Source of the DNA: JABDGM01 sp963807935
GTDB taxonomy: Bacteria > Planctomycetota > Planctomycetia > Pirellulales > Lacipirellulaceae
NCBI GenBank assembly: GCA_963807935.1
Contig: CAWEDY010000001.1
Location: forward strand, 1-64,000
Direction: 5' to 3'
DNA length: 64,000 nucleotides
A model generated the notes under the pieces. That model was not told the origin of the DNA. It saw nothing but the letters and a program-made list of their open reading frames with translations, and did not search any database. Each line of letters opens with the position of its first letter. Within the stretch, counting starts at the first letter, position 1. Made by a program: the position numbers and the translations under genes. Shown in pieces: positions 45,862-55,811 of the stretch.

Positions 45862-45916
45862 CGCCGAGGCGGCTGGTAAGTAACAACAGGCAAAGCAATA
45901 GGGTTCGTAACGACAT
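45854..45916 (-). CDS. leuL: Leucine-rich leader peptide of leuA
   Basis: A 20-codon reading frame encodes MSLRTLLLCLLLLTSRLGGS. Nine residues are Leu, seven of them in two runs (LLL and LLLL), spread over five or six different codons (TTA, CTA, TTG, CTT, CTG, CTC). The stop codon sits just before the antiterminator strand. Stalling on Leu codons when charged tRNA-Leu is scarce would free the antiterminator pairing. It lies 178 bases before the leuA start, beyond a terminator. Confidence 0.75.
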   Translation of the reverse strand: MSLRTLLLCLLLLTSRLGGS

Positions 45917-46041
45917 GAGTATTTTCAAAGTGGTTTCAAACCGAATAATGCCGTAGCGGAATTCGCAAGAATTCCGATCTTTTGCAGTTTTGGTCTGAGG
46001 TCTTGCAACGTCAGCTATACCGTTTACCGCTTTGTACAACT

Positions 46042-47446
46042 CTAGCCGACACATCGGGGGCGGTCAAGGTTCACAGTGCCGCCCTGCGAAAGATGCACCG
46101 GGTTCGCCGCGTGAGCGTTTGGATTGAGTTTTGATCGGACTGTTTTCACGGAGGTTACTCTGAGCTGGCCCGCAAACAAGCCTGCTGCCGCTAGTGCCGC
46201 AAGCACGAGCGTGGTTGGCTCGGAGGTGCCACTGACTCCCAGTGACCTCAAAAAACTGCTGGGCGGCGAGCGAGCTTTAGGTCGAATGCCCAATGCATCA
46301 ATTCCCAAAACCGTCGAGCCAAGATTATCTTGGGTACTCGCCGATCCGCCCAACTGATTCGAAACGTAATCGTGATTTGAGTTATTGATAAACGCCGTAA
46401 TCTTGATCGTGCTGCCCACGGTCGGATTACCCGAAGATCGGCAGGCAGCGGTATCGATACGTAAACGCTCTCGACGCCGGCGCCACCGCGGCCGCGGTTT
46501 GCAACTGCTTTGGCTCTTCGATCAGAAGACCGGCTGCGTGCTGAGCCAACTGGAAGTTCGCAGGATACGAACGAAGCCAAGGCGGCGCTCGCGTTCCTTC
46601 GCACACTGGTCCTCACAGGACGCGTGATCACTGGCGACGCGATGTTCTGCCAAAGCGAGATTTGCCGGGAAATTGTCGATCGAGCGGCGATTGTTAGCCA
46701 CTGTCGGATCAAACACACCGCAGGAACTGAAAGATACGATTGCCGGCGATTCCTTGCCGGGATTTTGCCCCGGCGACCCGTCGTGAGCGATTCCGATCCG
46801 TCACCCAGGCCTGCGCGACCGTCAAAGCACACGGACGCCTGACGCGACGACGACTGGAGGCGAGCACGCGTATTGTGCCGCTTCTCTCTACCCAGTGGCG
46901 GCCCAAGTATTGCGATGCGAACACACCGCCTCCGACAATGGCGTAGTCGGCGTCAAAGCGATTTACCGAGCCAGTAAAGCCTTGGCGGAGTATCGGCAGT
47001 GCGGTGAAGTGCTCGCCCGGTGCCGTTTCCAAAACGGTCGGAAACGGAGGAGTGGCCATCTTGGCAAACATCCCAGGGTCGGAACCGAAAGGTGATGGAT
47101 CCACAACGGGATTCGAGCCGCCGTTTGCCGTATCCGTGTCGAGCGTATTCTGTCCGCCCGCTTTGGAGTCAAAGAACAAGACGAGCTTGTTGAAATTATC
47201 TTCGAGATTGCCGGTCAGCAAGAGATACAGAGTGCCACTCTCAACTTTTGCGTAAGCCGCGTCCAGTTCAGTTCCCTTTACGAAGCCATCGTTATTGCCA
47301 AAACCGGTGTTGACTGTCTGGACAGCAAGCGGCGATCCGTAAGAGTCACCCAGCAGCGACCCGTCCAGCGTCGGCGCACCGCAACTTATCGAGCGACAGC
47401 AAGCGACGATAACTACTGAAATGATGATTTTTGAGCTGTTACTCAT
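46042..47446 (-). pseudogene. Secreted PEP-CTERM protein, several frameshifts
   Basis: The N-terminal part is in one frame: MSNSSKIIISVVIVACC signal, then PTLDGSLLGDSYGSPLAVQT, FGNNDGFVKGTELDAAYAKV and LYLLLTGNLEDNFNKLVLFF plus DSKAGGQNTL, a conserved domain of planctomycete secreted proteins. The end is in another frame: STIKITAFINNSNHDYVSNQ and SGTSEPTTLVLAALAAAGLF, a PEP-CTERM-like tail. Between about 46830 and 46420 the frame changes at least twice. ATG 47446 has GGAGGG five bases upstream. I cannot tell real decay from sequence error. Confidence 0.6.
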
Positions 47447-47834
47447 TAGACCCTCCTGATTGCGCGATTTCAGAACACAAACCAATATAAACGCGAACTA
47501 GTACAATACAAGCATTCTCTGAGTTTTTTCTCCGCTTTTTAGTCTGCTCGTGTACGCCCGAGGTCTATGAGGATCGCGATGAAGGGCTTACGCGGGCAGC
47601 GGCCCGCAGTGGGCGACCCGAATTGTACTGCGCACCGGCCGCGGCGGCGCCGATGCGCGTTTCCACACGTTTGGATGAACCGAACGTTATTTGCTGGCAA
47701 CGCTGGCGCGAGGGGATGCTGGCTAATCTTGTTGGGGTGCCTCGCTTTGACTAACATGCGGCCCCCTTACGCGGTAATGATTCGACCTTGCGGCCGACGC
47801 TAAGGCTGCGTCCTCTCTTCTTGCGGCGATTGTT
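47447..47834. other. Divergent intergenic region
   Basis: About 390 bases between divergent genes. No supported gene is seen. An A/T-rich block at 47470-47540 may hold the promoter of the PEP-CTERM gene. Confidence 0.4.
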
Positions 47835-48356
47835 ATGCTCCTCGATTTCGAAGTGCAGCGCTGCACGCGAAGTTGCGCCGCGTCCGATCGTGCGCTCCAG
47901 CCGGGCGATGAATGTTACTCGGTGCTGGAGATCAAGGGCGCGGATGTGATCCGCAAGGATTATTGCTGTGAAGCCTGGAAGGGACCGCCCGACACGGCGT
48001 TCGGATGGTGGAAATCGCGGGTGCCGGAACCTACGGCGAAAAAAATCAAGCTCGCGCCGAATGACGTGCTACTCGAATTATTTGACCAATTGGCCGAACG
48101 GCCCGATCAGCAAGATCTTCGATATGTTTTGGCTCTACTACTGGTGCGAAGGCGGGTGCTGCGACTCGATGTGGCGCACGATCAGCCGAGTGAAGAAGTA
48201 AGCGAATCGCAAATGAATCACGCAGCGGAATCCATGACGCTTTACTGCCCAAAACGCGAGGCCACGTGTGAGGTGGCGATTGCGATGCCAAGCAGCGAGC
48301 GGATCGATGAGATTCAGCAACAGCTTAGCGATCTATTAATCGCGGGTGCCGAGTGA
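47835..48356 (+). CDS. Conserved planctomycete protein of unknown function
   Basis: A 173-residue soluble protein. FEVQRCTRSCAASDRALQPG with DYCCEAWKGPPDTAFGWWKS suggests a cysteine-rich, possibly zinc-binding N-terminus. KIKLAPNDVLLELFDQLAER and DLRYVLALLLVRRRVLRLDV follow, and ERIDEIQQQLSDLL ends it. I know this pattern from other planctomycete genomes but not its role. Its stop is just ahead of a lipoprotein gene on the same strand, whose GTG start lies eight bases later. Confidence 0.6.
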   Translation: MLLDFEVQRCTRSCAASDRALQPGDECYSVLEIKGADVIRKDYCCEAWKGPPDTAFGWWKSRVPEPTAKKIKLAPNDVLLELFDQLAERPDQQDLRYVLALLLVRRRVLRLDVAHDQPSEEVSESQMNHAAESMTLYCPKREATCEVAIAMPSSERIDEIQQQLSDLLIAGAE

Positions 48357-48363
48357 GGAGCAA

Positions 48364-49482
48364 GTGGCGAACAATCGCTTCACGAAATCTGCGGGCTGTC
48401 TGCTTACGGTGGCCGTCTTGCTGTCGGCATCCGGGGCGACATGCCAGCGGCAAATGATGATGAACCCGTTTGCCGCGCCCGGGCCCGCCGCGCCGCAGGT
48501 GCTCATGGAAGGTGCCACGCGCGACCAGATTGTCGCGGCCGTGAATCAGAATAGCAGCCGCATTCAATCGCTATCCGTGACGGGAGCGACGATAACCATT
48601 CCGGATATGCTGAGCCTGCCGCTTCTGAGCGGTAACATCGCCGCGGAACGGCCGGGCCGATTCCGACTTACGGCAGGCACACTGGCCGGTCAAGAGATCG
48701 ATCTGGGCAGTAACGACGAGCTGTTTTGGATGTGGGTCCGCCGCAATCAACCCCCGGCCGTTTATTTTTGCCGCCACGCGCAGTTCGCCAACAGCAATAT
48801 TCGCCAGGTGATGCCGGTCGAACCCTCGTGGCTGCTGGCGGCGCTGGGCATCGTCGATCTTGATCCTGCCGGTGTTTTTGCTGGTCCGTTGCCCTCGCCG
48901 CGCGGGGAGGGAACAGTGGAACTGCGATCGTGGATGCCCTCCGCCTCGGGCACCTTGCAGCGAGTGACAGTAATCGATGCGCGGCGGGCGTTGGTGCTGG
49001 AACAGCATATTTACGATCAGGCTGGCACCACCCTTTTGGCGAGCGCGGTTGCCGAATCGCTCCGATACTATCCGGTGGAACAAGTTTCGTTGCCGGAACG
49101 AGTATCCATTCAATTGCCAACAGCAAACCTGAGGTTGAAGATCAATCTCGGGACGGTTCAGATTAATCGTTTGACAGCCGACCGGCAGCAACTTTGGACG
49201 CTCCCAACTTTCGACGGGTATCCGCAATATGATTTGGGCGGCGCAGTGCCGGGCACGCCGCTTCCCGGACAACCAACCGCACGAGCGATTTCCGGCGGCG
49301 TGGTGCCCGCCGGATACTCTGCTTATCCTACGACTGCCTATCCGGCGACGCCGATTCCAACTGGCGTGCTTCACCCACAATCGTTCCCGCGAAGTGCCGC
49401 CACCAACAGTGACTATGGTTACGCTCCGCTGCCGCTCTATGGCCAGCGGCAACTTCCGAGCGGACAAGCGGAACGGCGTTAG
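48364..49482 (+). CDS. Putative outer-membrane-associated lipoprotein (LolA/DUF4292-like)
   Basis: About 372 residues. A signal of the type AGCLLTVAVLLSASGATCQ gives a possible lipobox Cys. The domain with GATRDQIVAAVNQNSSRIQS, LSVTGATITIP, AERPGRFRLTAGTLAGQEID and LGSNDELFWMWVRRNQPPAV is built like LolA/DUF4292 proteins, which carry lipids or lipoproteins. The last 100 residues are Pro/Ala/Tyr-rich and disordered. I chose GTG 48364 with GAGGAG just upstream; GTG 48346 is an alternative that overlaps the previous gene. Confidence 0.65.
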   Translation: MANNRFTKSAGCLLTVAVLLSASGATCQRQMMMNPFAAPGPAAPQVLMEGATRDQIVAAVNQNSSRIQSLSVTGATITIPDMLSLPLLSGNIAAERPGRFRLTAGTLAGQEIDLGSNDELFWMWVRRNQPPAVYFCRHAQFANSNIRQVMPVEPSWLLAALGIVDLDPAGVFAGPLPSPRGEGTVELRSWMPSASGTLQRVTVIDARRALVLEQHIYDQAGTTLLASAVAESLRYYPVEQVSLPERVSIQLPTANLRLKINLGTVQINRLTADRQQLWTLPTFDGYPQYDLGGAVPGTPLPGQPTARAISGGVVPAGYSAYPTTAYPATPIPTGVLHPQSFPRSAATNSDYGYAPLPLYGQRQLPSGQAERR

Positions 49483-49507
49483 CTTCATGCAACGGCGGCC
49501 CAAAGAC

Positions 49508-50030
49508 TTATTGTTCGAGAATCGCCGCCAACCTAGCGATGCTTGGATGCCCGCCGCTGTCTCCGTTATCACTGTAATTGTAATGCACCGTTTGAATGCC
49601 AACCGCCGCGGCTGAGGCCAGATTCTTCACGCGGTCGTCGACAAACAGAATATGAACCAGCCATCGATGTGGGTTTCGAGTCGATGTATGCGACGCAGCT
49701 TTCTTGACCATCGTGAGACATCGTTTGAAAGACAAACAACACGTTGAAATTCGCTGGTGCCGCCGACAGAAACTCACGCAAACCATCAGTCAAAAGAAGC
49801 TGTTAGGAATCCGTCTTCGCGTGCCGGCGAAACGCCAACGCGTTTCCAAAGCTCGTCCGCTCCGATTTGGCCTAAGCTGGCTTCTATATAACCGGATTCG
49901 ATCTCGCCGTTGAAGGTACACCGCCATTCTCCAAAACAAACGGCACCAACAGGTCGGCAACATCGTCGCCCACCTCATAGATGACGCCCATGGCGTCCAG
50001 CACCAGGACTTTCGAGCGGGTGTCACATTC
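49508..50030 (-). pseudogene. HAD-like hydrolase remnant
   Basis: Three frames must be joined: KVLVLDAMGVIYEVGDDVAD (motif I region with DAMGVIY), then LTDGLREFLSAAPANFNVLF, then HILFVDDRVKNLASAAAVGI with QTVHYNYSDNG, the motif IV Asp pair and following loop. The order is that of a HAD-superfamily hydrolase of about 180 residues. At least three indels and probably small deletions are needed, more than random error would give in so short a gene. It is the last of three genes stacked behind copies of the chelatase gene end. Confidence 0.6.
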
Positions 50031-50047
50031 GCGATTTATTCGCGGCC

Positions 50048-50120
50048 TCACGTCTCATACGCAAACCGGCGGCATTGTTGGCTGCGGCTGATTCGTTCGG
50101 TGGCATAGAGGCCGGCCACG
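50048..50120. repeat. Copy of the chelatase gene 3' end (copy C)
   Basis: On the minus strand this stretch encodes GLYATERISRSQQCRRFAYE and a stop, matching the true end of the chelatase gene (LYATDRISRSQQRGRIVYET and stop at 51312). It has about ten base changes over 66. It lies 8 bases from the stop of the Uma2 gene. Confidence 0.75.
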
Positions 50121-50127
50121 GGGCGGC

Positions 50128-50676
50128 TCATTCAAAGAAGCGTTCAACCTTCATGCGGAAATCGCCGAGGATTTCCGGCAGTGTAAACTCGTCGACGGAT
50201 TTGAAGACCCGCATGGGCTGGTCGGGGGGAAAGACGTGTATGCTTCGCATGTCGTCATCGACGATACACACTGCCCGCACACCGATTTGAGATATTCCGC
50301 GACCTTTACTTGGACCTCACTCCAACGATCCGTTGGCGAAAGGACCTCAAAAACCAGATCGGGAGCAACATCCAGCAAACCGGCCGGCAGTGGGCTCTTC
50401 GCAACGCGCTCAAAGCTATAGTAGGCAATATCGGCGCCACGAACTGTGTCCGGGTCACGTTCCGTGATCACACCAGATTCGTTGCTTAGGACGCGGCCGG
50501 TCGGATGGTCGTCCAAAAATCGCTGCAAATAGGAAGCCGTGCGCAGGTGTGGCCATGAAGAGGCTTGGAGGAGTCATCGTGATCCGCACTCCTTTTAATA
50601 GCTCGGTGGGATAGCCGTGCGAATCGGGCAGATCCGCGTATTCTTCGGCCGTCATCAGAGAAGTTCCGGTGGCCAT
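50128..50676 (-). pseudogene. Uma2-family endonuclease-like protein (DUF820), several frameshifts
   Basis: Joined frames give about 183 residues. MATGTSLMTAEEYADLPDSH and GYPTELLKGVRITMTPP form the start, RFLDDHPTGRVLSNESGVIT plus ERDPDTVRGADIAYYSFERV the PD-(D/E)xK core, LLDVAPDLVFEVLSPTDRWS plus EVQVKVAEYLK the second core motif, and VGVRAVCIVDDDMRSIHVFP with KVERFFE the end. Such genes are numerous in planctomycetes and cyanobacteria. Breaks lie near 50560, 50280 and possibly 50190. It stands between chelatase-end copies B and C. Confidence 0.75.
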
Positions 50677-50747
50677 GATGCTCTCCAATGTCGTTGGCGA
50701 ATCCAAGTCCGACTAGATTATAGTTCGGTGGAGTTGTTCACGACAAT

Positions 50748-50832
50748 TCACGTTTCATACACGATCCGGCCGCGTTGTTGGCTGCGGCTGATACGGTCGG
50801 TGGCATGAGGCCGGCGAGGATGAATTTGACGG
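50748..50832. repeat. Copy of the chelatase gene 3' end (copy B)
   Basis: About 85 bases beginning with the same TCACGTTTCATACAC as the true gene end and including GTTGGCTGCGGCTGAT and GGTCGGTGGC. One base is missing in the middle, so the frame is lost. It separates the Uma2 gene from the aspartyl protease gene. Confidence 0.75.
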
Positions 50833-50855
50833 AGACGCCGCGTCCCTGTCGCGGC

Positions 50856-51272
50856 TCACGACGCCTTTGGCCGATAGCCACCGATGATCATCGGCAGCGG
50901 TTTCAATTCGCGTCTAAAAGGATCAAGCGCCAAGCCAAGCGATTCGAGCGTTGTCGCGCCGAGCAAATTGCTGTCCCCTTCTTCACCGAAAATGACATCC
51001 GCGACACCGACTTTATCGCCGTATTTGAAAAATGCACCGCCGCGTTTGCGAATGATCTTTTCACCGTTGGCAAGCCAAAACTTTTCCTCGGAAATCGGCT
51101 TGATGCCGAGCTCATCGAGAACGGTCGCTGGCGCAACCGTGTAAATGGCCCCCGAATCAACCATGAACTCGACCGTCAGAGTTTTGCTGGTGTCGGCCGG
51201 ATTGCCAAGTTCGACATCGAGATAGGTAATGCCCACGTGTCGCATGCCTCGGTAATTAGTTGGAATCAACAT
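50856..51272 (-). CDS. Retropepsin-like aspartyl protease
   Basis: A protein of about 138 residues. ITYLDVELGNPADTSKTLTV leads to the active-site loop EFMVDSGAIYTVAP (DSGA, about residue 39), followed by LGIKPISEEKFWLANGEKI, and the C-terminal LLGATTLESLGLALDPFRRE is the Ψ-loop-like second half. This is a single-lobe retropepsin fold that would dimerise. No membrane segment is seen, so it is cytoplasmic. It lies directly behind the chelatase gene, followed by a copy of that gene's end. The start could also be ATG 51245. Confidence 0.75.
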   Translation of the reverse strand: MLIPTNYRGMRHVGITYLDVELGNPADTSKTLTVEFMVDSGAIYTVAPATVLDELGIKPISEEKFWLANGEKIIRKRGGAFFKYGDKVGVADVIFGEEGDSNLLGATTLESLGLALDPFRRELKPLPMIIGGYRPKAS

Positions 51273-51311
51273 ATTCCATTCTACAAGCGACACCCCTTAT
51301 GACCAATGACT

Positions 51312-51396
51312 TCACGTTTCATACACAATCCGCCCGCGCTGTTGGCTGCGGCTGATGCGGTCGGTGGCGTAGAGGCCGGCGAGGACGAACTCGACG
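51312..51396. repeat. Original chelatase gene 3' end (copy A)
   Basis: The source of copies B and C: the last 28 or so codons of the chelatase gene. All three copies run the same way and each starts with the stop codon and TCACGT. Confidence 0.75.
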
Positions 51397-52784
51397 CACG
51401 AAGCGCGGACCGCTTCGTTGTCGCTGGCGTTCACTTCGAACGCTTTGTCCCAAACGGGCGGCACGCGCTTGATCAGGCCGGCGTAGTGGCGACGAAGGCA
51501 GCATGTCGCCGACTTCGATTTTCACGCCGCGCGAGAAGATTTCGGCGATCTCGGCGAGGCCGTGCTTGTCGACGTATTCCTTGAACACGGTCGCGATGGC
51601 GTCGGCCAGCACGGCGTCCAAAACTTGCCGCTCGCTCATTTGGTGCGAGCCCATCATGTCGAGCTCGAGCTTGCCGAGCGACGAGGCGTAGAGGTGGCCC
51701 AAGTCGCTGATCCGCGGCACGGCCGGCCGTTCGCCCAAGCACGCCGCCCGCTGCCGGGCGGAAGCAACCATCGTGCGATAGTTGGCGATCGAAAGCCGCG
51801 CGCTGACGCCCGATTGGTGGTCGACGTATTTCGATCGCCGCGCCGCCCGGCTGATCTCTTCGACAAGTTCCTTCATGAAGTAGGGAACGATGACCGGAGA
51901 GCGTCGAGTCGGAGGCGGAGGTCGCGCCGCTTCCAGAGTCTCGTCACTCGGCCTCTGACCTCTCACCTCTGACCTCTTGCTCAATGATCTGAATCCCCAG
52001 ATCGCGCTCGAGCGGATAATGCGTGTGGATGATCGAGCCGATGCGGTCCTTGAGCTGCGGAATCACTTTGCCGGAGCGGTTGTACGTGGCCGGGTTGGCG
52101 CTGAACAGGATCAGCACGTCGATATCGAACTGCATGGGATAGCCGCGGATTTGCACGTCGCGTTCTTCCAGAATGTTGAACAGGCCGACTTGCACCAGCT
52201 CATCGAGCTCGGGCAATTCGTTCATCGCGAAGATGCCGCGATGCATGCGCGGGATGAGGCCGAAGTGCAGGGCGTCTTCAACGCCCATGCTCACGCCGGC
52301 CGCCAGCTTCGCCGGATCGATTTCGCCGATGATGTCGGCAAACTTGGTGCCCGGTGCGAGCCGCTCGGCATAACGCTCTTCGCGCGGCCACCAGGCAATC
52401 GGAATCTCATCGGCCGGCACGCTGGTCACCAGTTGCCGGCCGCGTTTTGTGATTGGCTGAAACGGGTCGTCGTGAACGGGAATTTGCGGGTCGTCGATGT
52501 AGGGAATCTCTTCGTCGAGAAGCGTCGCCATGAGCCGCATCAGCCGGCTTTTGGCCTGGCCCTTTCTCGCCGAGGAACAGCATGTCGTGCTGGGCGAGGA
52601 TGGCGATATTCAGTTCCGGAATGACGGTGTCGTCGTAGCCGACGATGCCGGGATACAGCTCTTCACCGGCTTGGAGCTTGGCGATGAAGTTGTCGTGAAT
52701 TTCTTGCTTAACGGTTTTGGAACGCCAGCCGCTGGACCGCAATTCGGCCAGCGTGGGGGGGCGGGTCATCGTAGAAGTGCTCAT
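51312..52784 (-). CDS. Magnesium chelatase ChlI-like AAA+ ATPase, about three frameshifts
   Basis: The joined protein is about 490 residues. MSTSTMTRPPTLAELRSSGW and VKQEIHDNFIAKLQAGEELY open it; ILAQHDMLFLGEKGQAKSRL is the Walker A region, MHRGIFAMNELPELDELVQV plus GLFNILEERDVQIRGYPMQF the Walker B and ChlI insert, and DVLILFSANPATYNRSGKVI plus PQLKDRIGSIIHTHYP the sensor and Arg-finger region. The end is AGLYATDRISRSQQRGRIVY. It resembles MoxR/ChlI ATPases, which act with VWA partners to insert metals or fold proteins; none is next to it. Breaks lie near 52560, 51970 and 51490. Its 3' end has been copied twice downstream. Confidence 0.8.
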
Positions 52785-52872
52785 CGCGACGATCTTGAGT
52801 TTGAGTATTTCTGAATATGTGTACCCAACGATTATAGCGCGGCGGGCAAGGGCAGGGCAGGGCAGCACAATT

Positions 52873-53237
52873 TCATGCAGCCGGCAGCGGTCCAGCCGCG
52901 ACGAATTTCTTGAGCCTCGAGTCGACCGTTAGATTCATGCCCCTCGAGCGTGCGTGCACCTAGAAGTAAGAGATCTCCAGGCTCTGCAAAAACGACTTCA
53001 TCAATTGTGAATGAATCCGCAACGTGCAAAATGGCGAAGCCCACGGAACGCGTTAATTGCTCGCCATTGGCCATTACGAAGCGGAGATCTTTCTTTTCGC
53101 GGTTGATACGGGTATGCTCCAAGAGTTCTTTGCTTGTCCAAGTATACTCGCTTCCGGTGTCGACCAAGAGCTTCGAGATATCTCCTGACCGATGAGCGAT
53201 CAATGACATTGGAGACGCGACAAGTAAAAGTGCCCAT
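52873..53237 (-). CDS. Second retropepsin-like aspartyl protease, two frameshifts
   Basis: Joined frames give about 120 residues: MGTFTCRVSNVIDRSSV, then LLVDTGSEYTWTSKELLEHT with the active-site DTG, RFVMANGEQLTRSVGFAILH and DEVVFAEPGDLLLLGARTLE, and, after a break near 52935, NLTVDSRLKKFVAAGPLPAA. It is a relative of the protease at 50856 but with DTGS instead of DSGA. It lies between ilvD and the chelatase gene, on the same strand as both. Function unknown; possibly a partner or processing enzyme of a toxin-like system. Confidence 0.65.
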
Positions 53238-53265
53238 CGACTGGTTCCTCTAACATTATACGATC

Positions 53266-54945
53266 CTATTCGTCTGTCACGCAACCTTCGCGAGGCGCTT
53301 TTCACGTTCTTGATATACTTGTAGAGCGTGCCGCGGGTGGCTTTGTAGGGCGGGGCGTTCCACGGCTTTGCGGCGGCTGGACAGTTCGTCGGCCGAGAGA
53401 TCGATCGTGATCGTGTTCGCTTCGGCGTCGATCGTGATTCGATCGCCGTTTTTCACTAGCGCGATCGGGCCGCCGAGTTGGGCTTCGGGCGTGACGTGGC
53501 CGACGATGAAGCCGGCCGAGCCGCCGGAGAAGCGGCCGTCGGTGATGAGGGCGACGTCTTTCTCCAGACCGGCGCCGACGATCGAGCCGGTTGGCGAAAG
53601 CATCTCGGGCATGCCGGGGCCGCCTTGCGGGCCTTCGTAGCGGATGACGACCACGTCGCCTTTTTTGATCTTCTTCTGTTGCATGGCGGCCAGCATGTCT
53701 TCTTCCGAATCGAAGCAGTTGGCCGTGCCGGTGAATTGCAGGCCTTCCTTGCCGGTGATCTTGGCCACGGCGCCGTCGGGGCAGAAATTGCCGCGCATGA
53801 TGCGGATGTGGCCGGTGCTTCTTGATCGGGATTCGAAACGGGTGCACAACCGTCTGGCCCTGTGGTAAGGCCGGGCAGGTCGGCCAGGTTCTCGGCAATC
53901 GTTTTGCCGGTGATCGTCAGGCAATCGCCGTTGATCAGCTTTTCCTCGAGCAACAACTTCATCACGGCCGGCGTGCCGCCGACCTTGTGCAAATCTTCTT
54001 GCACGTATTTGCCGCTGGGCCGCAGGTCGGCCAGATACGGCACGCGGTCGCTCGTGCGTTGGAAGTCGTCGATCGTGAGCGGCACATCGACGGCGCGGGC
54101 CATCGCGATGAGATGCATCACGGCGTTCGTCGAGCCGCCGACGGCCATCACGATCGCCATCGCATTTTCGAACGCCTCGCGGGTCATCACGTCGCGCGGC
54201 TTGATGTCCTTTTCCATGCACAGGCGAATCGCCGCGCCGGCACGGCGGCATTCGTCCAGCTTGCCTGGATCGGTGGCCGGCAGCGACGAGCTGTACGGCA
54301 GCGTCATGCCCAGCGCTTCGATCGCCGTGGCCATCGTGTTGGCCGTGTACATGCCGCCGCACGCGCCGGCACCGGGGCAGGCGTGGCGCACGACGTCGCG
54401 GCGCTCGGCGTCGGTCATCTTGCCCATCAGTTGTGCGCCGTAGCATGTGAACGCCGAGACGATATCGATCGGCTCGCCGTCGGCGTGTGGCCGGCGCGGA
54501 TCGTGCCGCCGTAGATCATGAAGCCGGGCCGATTGAGCCGGCCGAGCGCCATCAGCGAGCCGGGCATGTTCTTGTCGCAGCCGGGCAGCACGATGCACGC
54601 ATCGTACCACTGGGCGCGCATCACCGTTTCGATCGAGTCGGCGATGAGGTCGCGCGATTGCAGCGAGTAGCTCATGCCGTCGGTGCCCATCGAGATGCCG
54701 TCGGAGACGCCGATCGTGTTGAACCGCATGCCGACCAGCCCGGCCGCCTCCACGCCCTTCTTCACCTCGGCCGCCAGGTCCAGCAGGTGCATGTTGCAGG
54801 GGTTGCCCTCGAACCACATGCTGGCGATGCCGACCTGCGGCTTTTGCATGTCGTCTTCGGACATGCCGGTGGCGTAGAGCATGGCCTGCGAGGAGCCTTG
54901 CGTTTCGGGCTGCGTGATTTGGCCGCTGTATTTGTTGAGTGGCAC
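53266..54945 (-). CDS. ilvD: Dihydroxy-acid dehydratase, three to four frameshifts
   Basis: The joined protein is about 560 residues. The N-terminus has VGIASMWFEGNPCNMHLLDL (first cluster Cys), FNTIGVSDGISMGTDGMSYS and IVLPGCDKNMPGSLMALGRL (second Cys), then HACPGAGACGGMYTANTMAT (third Cys). GGSTNAVMHLIAMAR, NFCPDGAVAKITGKEGLQF and ALITDGRFSGGSAGFIVGHV follow, and WNAPPYKATRGTLYKYIKNV the end, closing with SRGCVTDE at 53266 if one base is removed. It makes 2-keto acids for valine, isoleucine and leucine. Breaks lie near 54480, 53825, 53370 and 53285. The number of breaks in a single-copy biosynthetic gene suggests indel errors. Confidence 0.9.
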
Positions 54946-55811
54946 GATCGGGCCCCTTGTGATTGGATGTTTGATGTTTGATTCATTGGACGTCAGATGT
55001 CAGCATGTCACGCTAAACGTGTTGATTAGGTACACAAGTGCTATTGTAGCGTGAAATGGTTCGCGTGGCTGGGGGTGAGCGCAGCGGTAGCGGCCCGACT
55101 GGTGCCGGCGAGCGGGGTATCGGAGTAAGTCACTCAACGTGAAAAGCATGCCAGAGAGTCCACAGAGATCACCGAGAAAAATCGAGAAAAAGAAAGGGAA
55201 TGGATATGAATCAACGAGATATGTTAGCTGCTGCTCTTCCCATTCTTATATCGATTCTCTCTGTGTACGGTGTGGCTTGATTGTTTTCAGTTTAAATAAG
55301 TGAGCATGGGAGCGAGCTAAACCGCAACCGGTTGGATGTGTTTTTGTAGCGTATACATGTGATCCGTATTTAAAAAAGAAATGATGGCGCCACTGAGCTG
55401 ACGATCGAGCGGCGACGCGCACGAACGGCCGGAGGACCGCTTTTTAGAGCGGCCGGCTGCGGCGTGGCGATGCGTGCTCGATCCATGACTCAACCGCCCG
55501 CAGGGGACCTGCCTGCCAATGGCCCGGACGCAGCCGGCGCAAAGCTGTCTCTCGACATGAGGGAGGCAACGAGCCTATGCATCGGAGAATCAGTTACGCT
55601 CAGTGGCCCGGCGAGAGCTCTTCGAGCAGCAAACATGCGCGGACGGTCATTTCGACGAGAAGCAAACGTAGCACACGGCGCGGCCAAAACCAAGAAAATT
55701 ATTGAAAGACGAATGGGTAGATAAAGACTGGCGGTTGACAGGTAGGTGCGAGGAGCGAGGAGCGAGCGGCGAGGAACGAGGCGCGAGGAAAGAAAAGGAG
55801 TCGGAATAGGG
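54946..55811. other. Long gene-free region upstream of ilvD
   Basis: 866 bases without a supported gene. An inverted repeat CACGCTA/TAGCGTG (about 55007 and 55044) lies in the ilvD leader and could be regulatory. A purine-rich run of GAGGAGCGAG-type words occurs at 55745-55800. A 86-codon frame at 55464 has the composition of non-coding DNA and no motif. Confidence 0.45.

Noticed and set aside
45785..45916. T-box leader for leuA
   Set aside because: No T-box consensus or specifier stem is visible, while a Leu-rich leader peptide and exclusive pairings explain the terminator fully.
55464..55724. 86-codon frame in the long gap upstream of the M56 gene
   Set aside because: No ribosome binding site, motif or neighbour support; composition resembles non-coding DNA.
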